Below, in pieces: positions 8,477 to 17,170 of a stretch of DNA of 17,170 nucleotides. The stretch comes from Russula earlei (taxonomy: Eukaryota > Basidiomycota > Agaricomycetes > Russulales > Russulaceae): the NCBI GenBank assembly GCA_025769875.1, contig JAGFNK010000976.1, positions 1 to 17,170 on the forward strand, given 5' to 3'. The position numbers and the translations under genes are program-made. Under the pieces are notes generated by a model. That model searched no databases, was not told where the DNA came from, and was given only the letters and a program-made list of their open reading frames with translations. Each line of letters opens with the position of its first letter. Positions within the stretch are counted from its first letter, which is position 1.

Positions 8477-10701
8477 ATGTCAGAATCATCGACCTCCACT
8501 ACCTCCTCTCCTTCTCTCTCCTCCGTCGAGACTCCTCCACCGCCCAGCACCCCTCCAAATTTGCACCAAAACACGATCGACCCTGAGGTCAAATGGCTCG
8601 TACAAAAATATGGAGGCACAAGCGTTGGGAAGTTCGCGTCGTCGATCGCGGAGAACATTGTCCCGTACGCACCATTGTCTTCGCCCTTCTCTCGATGGCG
8701 CACTCATGAATTTTTTTCTTTTTTCTTTTTTTGCAGTGACTATTTGGATCGACATAAGCTCGCCATTGTGTGCTCGGCGCGTTCTGGTTCCACCAAAGCG
8801 TTAGGCACCACCAATCTTCTCCTCCGCGCCGCTTCCGAAGCTCTCCGGCGTCCGCCGCCAGCCTTAGTGCCTGTGCAATCTGGCTCGTCGACACCACTTA
8901 CCGATTCCCTCATCTCTCGATGCTTTCGTACAGGCTCCCCACCGGGGACGCCCAATACATTTACCGAGCAGTCCACAGGGTCATTCCACAAAACGGCCGA
9001 TCTGATCCTCTCGGAACATCTTGCTGCGGCGCGCGACTGCGTGAAAGGCAAAGAGCTCCTTGCTGACTTGGAAGCAGAGATTACCAGGGACTGTGAGAAC
9101 CTGAGAGCGTTCTTATCCGCGACGCAGGTACGCCATCCAGAAAACCGTTTCATCAACGCAACGGGCGACTGAGGTTATCGGACTGCAGGTCATAGACGAG
9201 ATCTCACCTAGGTCCAAGGATAGCATCGTTGGCTTTGGAGAAAAGCTCAGTTGTAAAATCATCTGCGCCGTCCTTAGAGATCGGGTACGTTCCTTCCAGT
9301 CGTCTTACATCCTCTGTCTTCATCAAAACACTTGACGCAGGGCATAGACGCAGAATACGTATCGTTAGAAAATCTCGTGCCGCCTCATGATGAGGTCGAT
9401 GACTCGCTTGGTCAAGACTTCTACGACCGAGTGAGCGACGCGTTCGCCGAGAGGATACGACATTGCGCGCCGCGCGTGCCCATAGTCACAGGTAGTTCTC
9501 CCCGAAGCATTCCTCTCCGTTTTGATTGCCCACATGTTTAGCCTACAGGCTTCTTTGGTCCTGTTCCCGGCTCGTTACTGAAGCAAATAGGCCGCGGTTA
9601 TACCGACCTCGCGGCTGCGCTTCTGGCTGCTGGCCTCGATGCGACCGAGCTGCAGATATGGAAAGAAGTCGACGGAATCTTCACGGCTGACCCGCGTAAA
9701 GTGTCCACCGCACGCCTCATCCCGGTCATCTCTCCCGAAGAAGCCGCAGAGCTGACCTACTACGGCAGCGAGGTCGTACATCCATTTACAATGGAGCAGG
9801 CACGCACCGTTACCACCTCTGTGACCAGAATGTACATCTAAGACAAAAAAAAAAACGCCCACCAGGTCATCCGGAGGAAAATACCCATACGCATCAAGAA
9901 CGTCGAAAACCCGCGCGGCGGTGGCACGGTCATCGACCCGGAAGCGGACCTCGAGTCAGAGGACCCGCCGCCCGACTTTGGCGCCCGGTTCTCCGACGGG
10001 ATTCTCGCGAACGGGGTCATCGGCGGCGTCGGGACGCCACGCCAACGGCGACCGACGGCGGTGACGATCAAGGAGCGCATCGTCGTGCTGAACGTGCAGT
10101 CGAACCGCAAGAGCGTCTCGCATGGCTTCCTCGCGGGCATATTTACCACCCTCGACCGCTTCGGTGTCGTCGTGGACCTGATCAGCACGAGCGAGGTCTT
10201 TGTCAGCATGGCCATCGAGGACGTGCTCGACCGCAAGCTGCTCGCGCGTCTCGTCCGCGATCTCGAGAAAATCGGCATCGTGCGTGTCTCTCTCTTCCCC
10301 TCCCCCCCCCCCCCCCCCAATCTCTGCTGGCGGCGGATCGTCGGCTGACGGACGGCATGCGCGCCCAATGTTCCAGGTGTCCGTCCACCACGACATGGCG
10401 ATCCTCTCGATGGTCGGCAAGCAGATGCGCAATATGGTCGGCATCGCCGGTCGCATGTTCACGACGCTCGCTCAGGGAAACGTGAACATCGAGATGATCA
10501 GCCAGGGCGCGAACGAGATCAACATCTCTTGCGTGATCGACGGCCGCGACGCCGTCAAGGCGCTCAACCTCATCCACCAGAGTTGTCTGCAGATCAAGCC
10601 CGAGGGCCCCAAAGGCCGAGGTGAGTATCGTCGTCATCGGGGGCCGGTCCCCAACGTTCATCGTTGACGCGTGCTTGACAGTCGGACCTTGGTTGTTTTG
10701 A
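8477..10701 (+). CDS. HOM3: Aspartokinase (L-aspartate 4-phosphotransferase), eight exons, 584 aa
   Basis: The enzyme phosphorylates L-aspartate with ATP, the first committed step to homoserine, threonine, methionine and isoleucine. Exons are 8477-8664, 8737-9127, 9189-9284, 9341-9491, 9549-9799, 9866-10279, 10377-10620 and 10682-10701. They sum to 1755 nt with every junction in frame. A Ser/Pro-rich N-terminus of about 38 residues precedes the kinase domain: KYGGTSVGKF (44-53), GFGEK (208-212), GRGYTDL (290-296), KEVDGIFTADPR (314-325) and GSEVVHPFTMEQ (to 359). Two ACT domains follow (about 430-500 and 500-575), where allosteric feedback by threonine normally acts. The protein ends GPWLF. 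All introns are GT-AG except 9800-9865, which is GC-AG. The first intron (72 bp) is a multiple of three and has no stop. Retention of the last intron would end the protein at 10667 instead. The length is somewhat above yeast Hom3. The start fits the context CACCATG. The gene appears functional, unlike its upstream neighbour. Confidence 0.95.
9800..9865 (+). other. GC-AG intron in the aspartokinase gene
   Basis: The exon ends ATGGAGCAG and the next base pair is GC (CAG|GCACGC), not GT. The intron ends CCCACCAG before GTCATCCGG and contains an A12 run. Removing it joins HPFTMEQ to VIRRKIPIRIKNVENP, a well-conserved aspartokinase junction. Reading through meets TAA at 9839-9841. No nearby GT gives an in-frame join. 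Confidence 0.85.
10302..10318 (+). repeat. C17 homopolymer within aspartokinase intron 6
   Basis: Seventeen consecutive C residues lie in the 97-bp intron 10280-10376, the longest intron of the gene. Its length is likely to vary between strains or reads. Confidence 0.9.
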
Positions 10702-11370
10702 GCAGGCGAGACGTGCGTGGTTGGTGGCCGGCCGTGGTGTGGTTTGGGGGAGGGTGGCATATTGATGCCAGCAGAGCTGCGCATGATGAGAAGCCTTCGT
10801 GCTCGGTGTACGCGTGTCATTGAGCCCCGCGACAGTTCAACTCTGTTACGCGGTAATGAGAAGAACAAAAGAACGAAAGGCACACATAGAAATGTCTGGT
10901 CCCCTGTCCAACAAGCAAGTTGCTGAATGGGTACCCTCATCATGCATGTGTAATACCCAAGCATTCGGTCCCACGGGGGACTTGCTAGTTACCTCCTTTG
11001 CCACTTACTTGCTTCTTGGGCATGGAAACGATGTGAGCGCACAAAAGACGATCGATTTCTGGGAGTGGTGAGTGCTACAAAGGGGGGGGGGGGGAGAATC
11101 ACTAGAAACGAAGGAGCTATATATACACGCGACTGGGGGTTGGAAGTTTGAAGCATGAGTGATTGTAGATAAATTATTTTTCGGTACTATCAGGTCCTGC
11201 AAATATGTTAGTTACAACGAGCTCGAAGCTCCCGCCACGAACAAAACCGATTTAGAAAGGACACTCATGCAAGGTACGAAGGGGTTTAAACAGCACATGC
11301 ACAAAGCGTCCTTCAATATTACGTATGGATGACAGCAGAAAACACAGCGATAGCGATAGCGATTGCGATT
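10702..11370. other. Intergenic region between convergent aspartokinase and Hsp20 genes
   Basis: It should contain the 3' ends of both transcripts. No clear AATAAA signal is visible for either gene. A G13 run sits at 11082-11094. The open frame 10799-11071 (+) shows no recognisable domain and I do not call it a gene. AGCGAT is repeated three times at 11346-11363, followed by TGCGAT, just outside the Hsp20 stop codon. Confidence 0.55.
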
Positions 11371-12556
11371 TCAATTGATCGTGATGATTTGTGGAGCTTC
11401 TACAGCTGCTGGAAGGCCGAGGTGGACCGTGAGCACAAGCACACCGTCCTTCATCTCGGCATTGATGTCGGCCGCCTGGGAATCGACGGTGCTACACATC
11501 AGGGAGAGTGGCCAGTGCATTTTTGAGAACAGACCTGGGTATGAGGTGGGACATGTAATCGGCGGAGGAATTCTCCAAACTTCCTCTCGCGCTTTATTCG
11601 TTCCCGCTCTTCAGGGGCGGGATCCCCAAATGGGGGGTGGGTTTGTCCTGCGATGGTTATCTGTCTTGCGTGGGTATATGGCTCAGTTGATAGAGTCACA
11701 CTGAGGTCGCTATGCTTAACGCCCGGCAACTCGAGCATGGCGGTCATTGTGTTCGTATCGATATTGAAATAAATATCGGTACGAATTGAGTACACTTTCG
11801 GAGACAATCCCGGCTGACCAACGGCAGTGCCAGACACAGCAGACGGTGGGCTGCAGGCCGGCACAATAGTCAGAGGTCATACAGGTGGCGGGGACGGGGC
11901 GCATCGTACCTCATTCGAGCCGACCGAGGGTCATTCTCCCCTGTAAATGGTGAGGTACGCGTCTGATCGCTCACTGAGCGTCCTGTTCTGCCATCTCCGG
12001 CACTAGAAGCACGAGAGACTGCACCCACTGCGCCAGCGCTACGAGGACGACGATATGGGTGAGCGCGGGTGCGCTCAGCGCGGACATTAGTGAGGGAGAC
12101 CCTCATCAGTCCTGACGATGGCGCTGTGCCTGATGAACTAGCGCCCGCAGGCTGCTCTGAGGCGGCACTCGACGCGTCCTTCTGGACATGCGTGCGCAGC
12201 CTGCTCTCACCACTGGCAGCTCTAAAGCGTGAACGGTGATACTGGCTAGGCACAACGGGAATGCGCTCTTCGAGCTGTATCACTGTAGGTGAAGAAACGG
12301 CAGCGGCGGCAGGGGTAGAAAATAACTCCTGTGGAGAAAACTCTGCCGGATGAAGAGAAGTAAGACTTGTTGACGGCGCTGAATCTTGAGGTTGCTGAGC
12401 TGGATTTGGGGCCGAGTCGAAGTCCCAAGGATTGTTCACGGGAGTACTTGGGTTGCTACCCCCGCCGGGCGTGGTTGGAGAGATTGAGTCTTGAGGATAA
12501 TGTGAATCGGTATATTGGTAGCGATATGGCATTTGCATAGCCCTGACGGCGAACAT
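11371..12556 (-). CDS. Hsp20/alpha-crystallin small heat shock protein with long N-terminal extension, 355 aa
   Basis: Small heat shock proteins bind unfolding proteins and keep them refoldable without using ATP. Exons on the minus strand are 12556-11910, 11850-11535 and 11475-11371, totalling 1068 nt in frame. Both introns (11851-11909 and 11476-11534) are 59 bp and GT-AG. The alpha-crystallin domain spans about residues 235-345: RTDIYFNIDTNTMTAMLELP, GVKHSDLSV, RQITIAGQTHPPF, ERKFGEFLRRLHVP, and then, across the second intron, AEMKDGVLVLTV, which matches the A-x-x-x-x-GVL signature of the family. The roughly 234 residues before it are rich in Ser, Pro, Ala and Arg and look disordered. Most family members have far shorter N-termini (total 150-220 aa). 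The start at 12556 is the first Met of the frame; Met at 12538 or 12532 is possible. ATTTAAATA at 12606-12614 is a candidate TATA element. Confidence 0.88.
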
Positions 12557-12605
12557 ACGCGGTCAGGAAAAAGAGCTATGAGGACGGTGATGCGCGTCGA
12601 TGTCA

Positions 12606-12614
12606 ATTTAAATA
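12606..12614 (-). promoter_or_regulatory. Candidate TATA element of the Hsp20 gene
   Basis: On the minus strand the bases read TATTTAAAT, about 50 bp upstream of the ATG at 12556. That is close for a TATA box plus leader, so the start site or ATG may differ slightly. Confidence 0.35.
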
Positions 12615-13642
12615 CGCGTTTTTCCTGGTCCCGTGACTCGGATTCGGTTCCGACGAGCACAATACACAGCCTCAAAATGGGCGCTTGTTGCGCCGGCACC
12701 TCCCTTTTCAGGGAATTCATCCGTGACTAGGATGAGTACGAGCAGATCGTTAGCCAGTCACCGCCATATAAAATACACGGAAGTGGTAACTCAGAAATGC
12801 CACACAGACCCCAGGAAGGGATGCACCCGGATCACCGGGCTGCCTCGCCCCCAGCATGATCACTGCCTGCTTTACAGAGACCCCAGTCGCCCCGTGTCTG
12901 TTAGAAAAAAAGGCCGTGCATGTTCTCCGCGGCTTGGCTTTCGCCGCTCGATTCGCATCAGGACCGTCGTCGCGAGAACATGCGGTGGGTAGCCGATCTG
13001 TCCCCGTCTCCCACGGTTTACTCTTCCGACCCCGCTCCGACCCCGCTCCACGACGTGATTCACGCCCATTGTTCGATGACAATGGGGGCCTTTTGTAGTT
13101 TTGAATATACCCCCCCCCCCATCATTGGCCACAGTTGAAAGCCGAGACCGTGCTTCTTCGCGTCAACCACCCCGCCATTCTGTTTCGTAACATGTGTTCG
13201 ACAGGTGGGATTTTCTTTTACTGGCTCCGGCGCTGGCTTTCCCGGCGGTGATTGGGGCACGCGAGGATAGGGCATATCCGTGGAATTGGCTGCGCCTTCC
13301 CATGAGAGATGCCGCAACTTCGTACGTACTCCCCGCCACGGTGTCCTGTGAGGCTATCGCGCCGCACGGTGCACATGTACGGCCGGCGTCGTACTGTAGG
13401 GTGAGCGGTACCCCCCAGCATCTCCCCTCTCACCGGAGATAAGGGAGACGATGACACGAGAGTCAGGATCATATTCAACTAAAAGGTATTCTTCCTTGGA
13501 CGTTTTTAGCTAAACAAACTCGAAGGACCGTATTTGAGATTCCATTACTACTATTGACAGCGCACGATGGGATAATGTTCCTTGTACAGTGATCGTTTGT
13601 AGATGAGAGAAATCCCAGTCCTGTTCTTCCTGTTATCGTGCA
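12615..13642. other. Intergenic region upstream of Hsp20 and downstream of the helicase
   Basis: About 1 kb without a recognisable gene; open frames in several frames have no domain. It holds CGACCCCGCTC twice in tandem near 13028-13051, an inverted repeat CCCATTGT-TCGATG-ACAATGGG at about 13066-13087 and a C11 run at 13110-13120. The Hsp20 promoter should lie at the left end and the helicase 3' UTR at the right end. Confidence 0.5.
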
Positions 13643-16600
13643 CTAGCCATCCCCGATGTAGTACCTATAAATCATGTCGCTCTTCCCGTCGATGAATTCC
13701 TTCCCATACACGACCCCTCCTCTCCTCGGGATGATTTCCAGTACAGGCACCCGAACCTCTTCATGGGGCTCCCACTTAGCCTCTTTTCCTTTCGACCCAC
13801 CGCGTAGTCTGATATAGTTCAGGAACGTGCGCCAGAATGGGTCCTTTCCAAGTACTTCGGGGTCTCCAACCATGATGAGCATAGACTGCGCGCGTGTAAT
13901 GGCCACTAACAACATATGCGTCAGTCTCATACAACTCAGACGAAAAACCGACCGACCACTCATCCGCCGGGGGTTCATCACGAAACCCAATGCTTTCCGA
14001 GGGTGGTACCACTCGTTGCTTCGAGTAGTTGCCATGATAATCACTTTTCGTTCCTGGTCGAAGTGAGTGAGAGTTGGCTCCGCTCATAATAGATCTGCGA
14101 TAGACAAAACACAAACCTGTCCCTGGAATTGCTCGACTGAGCCCACTGAAATATTCGCCAACCTCGCCATCTTCAGTAACAGCCGAATGGTTCTGACCTG
14201 AGCCCTGTAAGGTGCAATAATGCCGATATCCTCCGGATCTGTGCTGAGGTAAAAGAAACTGTCGTGAAACTGAAACATCGTCCACACTCACATATCTTTC
14301 GCTGACGGTCCATCGTGAGTTGCACACAGTAATCGCGGACAATCGAGGCCTCGGAAATATTGAAGTACGACGGAGACCATTTGGTTTGCCTCTCCGCGCC
14401 TTTGACACCATGGAATATGAGAGGGAAGTCCTTCTTCGGCAATATGTCCGAATTAGCCAGGAGGTGCGTGATCTCCACATTCCCGTAAGCACGCATCCTA
14501 TCTTCGTACAAGTACCGGTTCGGCCAAGCAATAATTGAACCATGTGAACGGCGGTTCCGCTGAAGGTCGACAATCCTGGGCACCTTCTGAGAAGGGCCGT
14601 GAATCGCAAGAGAAAAACAGTACTCACGTCTTTCCGACCTGATTGTCTAGCCCGTAGACCTCGCGCATGAGCATCAATCGCTCAAGATAACTCTCCCTCA
14701 GCCCGGCCCGAGAAGCAGTGGGTGACTTGATGACGGGACGTAATTGATTCGGATCACCAGCCAGGATAATGTTTGTGTCCGCATTAGAGAAAGTCATGAT
14801 TGGAATCATCACAAGAGGTTCCTCCGCCTGTGCAGCCTCGTCGATGACTATGTGACTGAAATGCCCAACAGGAACGTTCAACGTCTGGAGCATAGCCACT
14901 GAGGAGCACGTCGAGAGCACCACACGGAAAGCCAGCAACGCCTCGTGCTTCGGTATTATTGAGAATGATTGTACGTTTTCCGGTACGGCGTTGTCGTTAC
15001 GTGAGTAAGCATTCAGACGGTACAACTCATCGGAACCCAGGCCTGCTCCTGCCAGGCGTTCCACGAGTAAATCCGTTGCGGAATTACTTGGAGCACATGC
15101 AAGAACTTTGATGCCACTGTCACGGCGTACAAGTTGCATAATGCTTTCGACAAGGGCAGTTGTCTTGCCTGTCCCCGGGCTGCAGATAGGTCGTCAGCTC
15201 GGGGGGAAATTAAGGGAATACCGAGGAGCGCTCACGGTCCGAAGATGATGAATGGGACAGTACCCTTTGGCTGCTCTAATATTGATATGACTGTCTGAAG
15301 TTGTTGATCGTCATCGCGTATTATCTCGTTCACCAAATTGAGGCCGTCGATCTCAGCTCTCGAAAGAGAACGAATCGGTTTGACATCCGCCGCAGAGGGG
15401 AATAAGAACCGACGCAGACGTGTGGAGACGTTTGTCAAAGCATGGTATTGGCGACGGAGCGTGATGCGGTTAAGTCGGAACCGTATGGTGAAATGGGCCC
15501 CCCGATAGTGATTGAAATCTGTCGGCAATCTAAGGGACATCTTGAGGACGGCGGGTCCACTTTGACCTCGCTGTGTACGTGTCGATGTCAGTGATGCGTG
15601 CTTCGTATCGTACGTCATCCTGAATATCATCCAACCAGAGAAAATCCCCTAGGATAACCTCTGGCAGAAGATCCTCGTCTGTGTCCTCGATTTCAACGCT
15701 GCGCATATACCAGTGAACAAAGCAAGCACATGGAAACCCAAGATTAGGAAAATCACCTGTGGCGGTCGTCATGCTTCTGAACTTCAACGACATGGAAGGG
15801 TTGACACGCAATGTCAAACCTGTTCAGACATTACTATCAAACAATGGGAAAGAGTTGAGAAAGGTACTGTTGGTGCCCGTCTTCAATTTGCAGTAAGGAA
15901 TTGAACCACTTCACGTAAGTCTCAATAGTTAACTTGCTGGGCTTCAAAAGGGTAACGAGAGCGACGCTTTCTTGTCGTAAGGACGTTTGGCACTGAGTTT
16001 TCTACTGCCTCCTTGACCATTGGTGGTACCTCGTAGTCTGGAATTTTTCTTGATTTGCCACGTCGGCCAGGATCCCAGAGCAGTACGACCCTTTGAGGTG
16101 GTATATATCGATGGTCCTTGGAAGATTTCTCATCCTCTTCTCCGTCGAAAGATTCAAAAAGCTTATGATCTTCGACCGAACCAGCAATACCCCGAAGCTT
16201 TCTGCGAACTACGAACCTCGCTTCTCGCTGGGTATCGTAGAAAACCAGCTCGAGTATCGCCTTGAACAATCCCTCGAATTTGGGGCTGAATACGACATGA
16301 ACTGTGTTCTCCGTACCAGGCTGGATAGTATGACTATCACCCTCGAAGGTTGCGACGAAGCTGGGAAGGAGATAAATGCGAAAAAAGTGCGAGGGACGCT
16401 GAACCTACCAAGAATCGCTTCCATCCAGTGTTTTAATCCGTTCATTGAGGAAGGTCGCAGCGGGGAAACCGTCTTCGAGCTTGATGGTAAGTGAAGATTC
16501 TGGGGTCGCAAAAGGGCCGTTGGGGCGCTTCCGTTCAACGATCGCAAAGTCCAACCCATCTTCGTTCGAGACAGAGATACCGGTACCCTCGCTGTCCCAG

Positions 16601-17170
16601 AGCTCCTCATCTTCATCCGAGGCATCGCTTGCATCATCATCGCCCAAATTATCTATTGGCTGAGGCCGTAGAGCGGGCGCTGTCCCATTCTGTTGGTGTC
16701 CCTGCCCACTGGTCAGTCGTTTAGTCCACCCGTTTAGTGTCCGCTTGACGACGAAGTCCGTCTTGCGGTTGTGATTATGGAAGGTAAGCTCAAGAGTTGC
16801 CTCACAAAGTCCTTCTCGCCTCGGAGTAAAAGAAAGGGCCACGATGTGCCTTTCCTTAGGCTTGATGGTCGTGAAGTCGCCCTCAAGCCGTGCAGAAAAG
16901 GAGCTATGCATTGAGAAAATGAGGACAGAGACGCCCCTAGTTATGAGTTTGAACTCACACACTCATAGGGTCATCTGAGGAGAGGATCCTGGCAGCTTTG
17001 AAGGATACTGGTGGATTAGGCGAGGATTTGGTAATGAATAAGCTCCTTGGTCTGTGGTGCAAACTTTTCATGGGACGGTGGCCATCCTACGGTGAATTCA
17101 AGTCCGAAGTCGTGCGAGACGGTGATCCCAGTGCCTTCACCCCAGCTGTGACCTCCACTCCATTCGGAGC
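13643..17170 (-). CDS. MOV10/SDE3-like SF1 RNA helicase, 5' end cut by the window; frame broken in N-terminal half
   Basis: This is an Upf1-like superfamily 1 RNA helicase of the MOV10/SDE3/Armitage group, whose members act in small-RNA silencing. Nine introns of 48-63 bp are inferred: 16904-16958, 16361-16408, 15820-15867, 15699-15757, 15180-15235, 14576-14627, 14239-14291, 14054-14116 and 13906-13959. Helicase motifs in order: FGPPGTGKT (Walker A, rebuilt across 15180-15235), DEAAQAEEP (motif II), GDPNQLRPV (III), RNRRSHGSI (IV), SVEQFQGQ plus ERKVI (V), and NPRRM joined to VAITRAQ (VI); stop TAG at 13643-13645. This core is open throughout. The N-terminal half has two copies of an Ig-like module and a linker. 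Three single-base frame breaks appear there: about 17015-17022, at TGA 15922-15924, and about 15545-15600. They could be real decay or sequence errors. The start lies beyond the right edge. Confidence 0.85.
15922..17160 (-). other. Tandemly duplicated Ig-like N-terminal module of the helicase
   Basis: Module 1 (about 17160-16735) runs [16 protein letters not shown], then [35 protein letters not shown] and [10 protein letters not shown]. Module 2 (about 16600-16170) repeats the order: [51 protein letters not shown] and [10 protein letters not shown]. An acidic linker ([16 protein letters not shown]) separates them. Each module is split by one intron at the equivalent place (16904-16958 and 16361-16408), which supports duplication of a whole exon-intron unit. 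Confidence 0.8.

Noticed and set aside
10799..11071. Open frame of 90 codons between the convergent genes
   Set aside because: No domain, no start context and no conserved pattern; it overlaps the expected 3' UTRs.
11675..11700. tRNA-like D-arm sequence GGCTCAGTTGATAGAGTC
   Set aside because: No acceptor, anticodon or T-arm can be built around it, and it lies inside the Hsp20 coding exon.
11851..11882. A 32-bp intron (donor GTATGACC) in the Hsp20 gene
   Set aside because: It is too short for a fungal intron. The upstream donor GTACGATG gives 59 bp and the correct frame.
12700..12722. Heat-shock element upstream of the Hsp20 gene (TTCAGGGAATTC)
   Set aside because: The spacing between TTC and GAA units is three or zero, not two, so it does not fit the nGAAnnTTCn rule.
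14576..14627. Frameshift in the helicase core after NQVGKT
   Set aside because: Using the acceptor CCCAG at 14576 instead of CTCAG upstream restores the frame and gives the expected [13 protein letters not shown] junction.
1..17170. CRISPR array, operon, phage or plasmid features
   Set aside because: Introns, LTRs and gene families are fungal nuclear; no regularly spaced repeats or prokaryotic signals are seen.

Overview
The window looks like basidiomycete (mushroom-forming fungus) nuclear DNA. All the genes are broken up by short introns of about 48-97 bp. The proteins are eukaryotic (aspartokinase with two C-terminal ACT domains, Hsp20, MOV10/SDE3-like helicase), and the repeats are fungal LTR retrotransposon remains. 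The species cannot be named from the sequence alone.

Layout. Positions 1-4547 are a transposon graveyard. It holds a decayed Copia-type gag fragment (335-654) and three solo LTRs of one related family: 988-1942 (+), 2277-3104 (-) and 3765-4542 (+). Each solo LTR is flanked by its own 5-bp target-site duplication (CCCAG, CCAGC and CTGTG), so they are three separate insertions, each later reduced to one LTR. The last two lie in opposite orientation about 660 bp apart. The third has lost its TATA region through a deletion of about 49 bp.

Positions 5197-7207 hold a dead gene for a secreted serine beta-lactamase-like hydrolase (class C / penicillin-binding family). It has two in-frame stops, two frameshifts, damaged splice sites and both residues of the SxxK catalytic motif replaced. 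Positions 8477-10701 hold an apparently intact eight-exon aspartokinase of 584 residues (HOM3 type, first step of Thr/Met/Ile synthesis). It has two perfect Gcn4/CPC1-type TGAGTCA boxes upstream and one GC-AG intron. Convergent to it, 11371-12556 (-) encodes a 355-residue Hsp20-like protein with a long disordered N-terminal extension. From 13643 to beyond the right edge (-) lies an SF1 RNA helicase of the MOV10/SDE3 type. Its helicase core is clean, but its N-terminal half carries a tandem duplication of an Ig-like module and three apparent single-base frameshifts.

The genes do not form one pathway. The most striking points are the three-member solo LTR set with readable insertion scars, the thoroughly inactivated hydrolase, the duplicated N-terminal module and frame breaks of the silencing-type helicase, and the Hsp20 extension. 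Exon joins were worked out by hand from reading frame, splice signals and family conservation. No alignment or database search was run.
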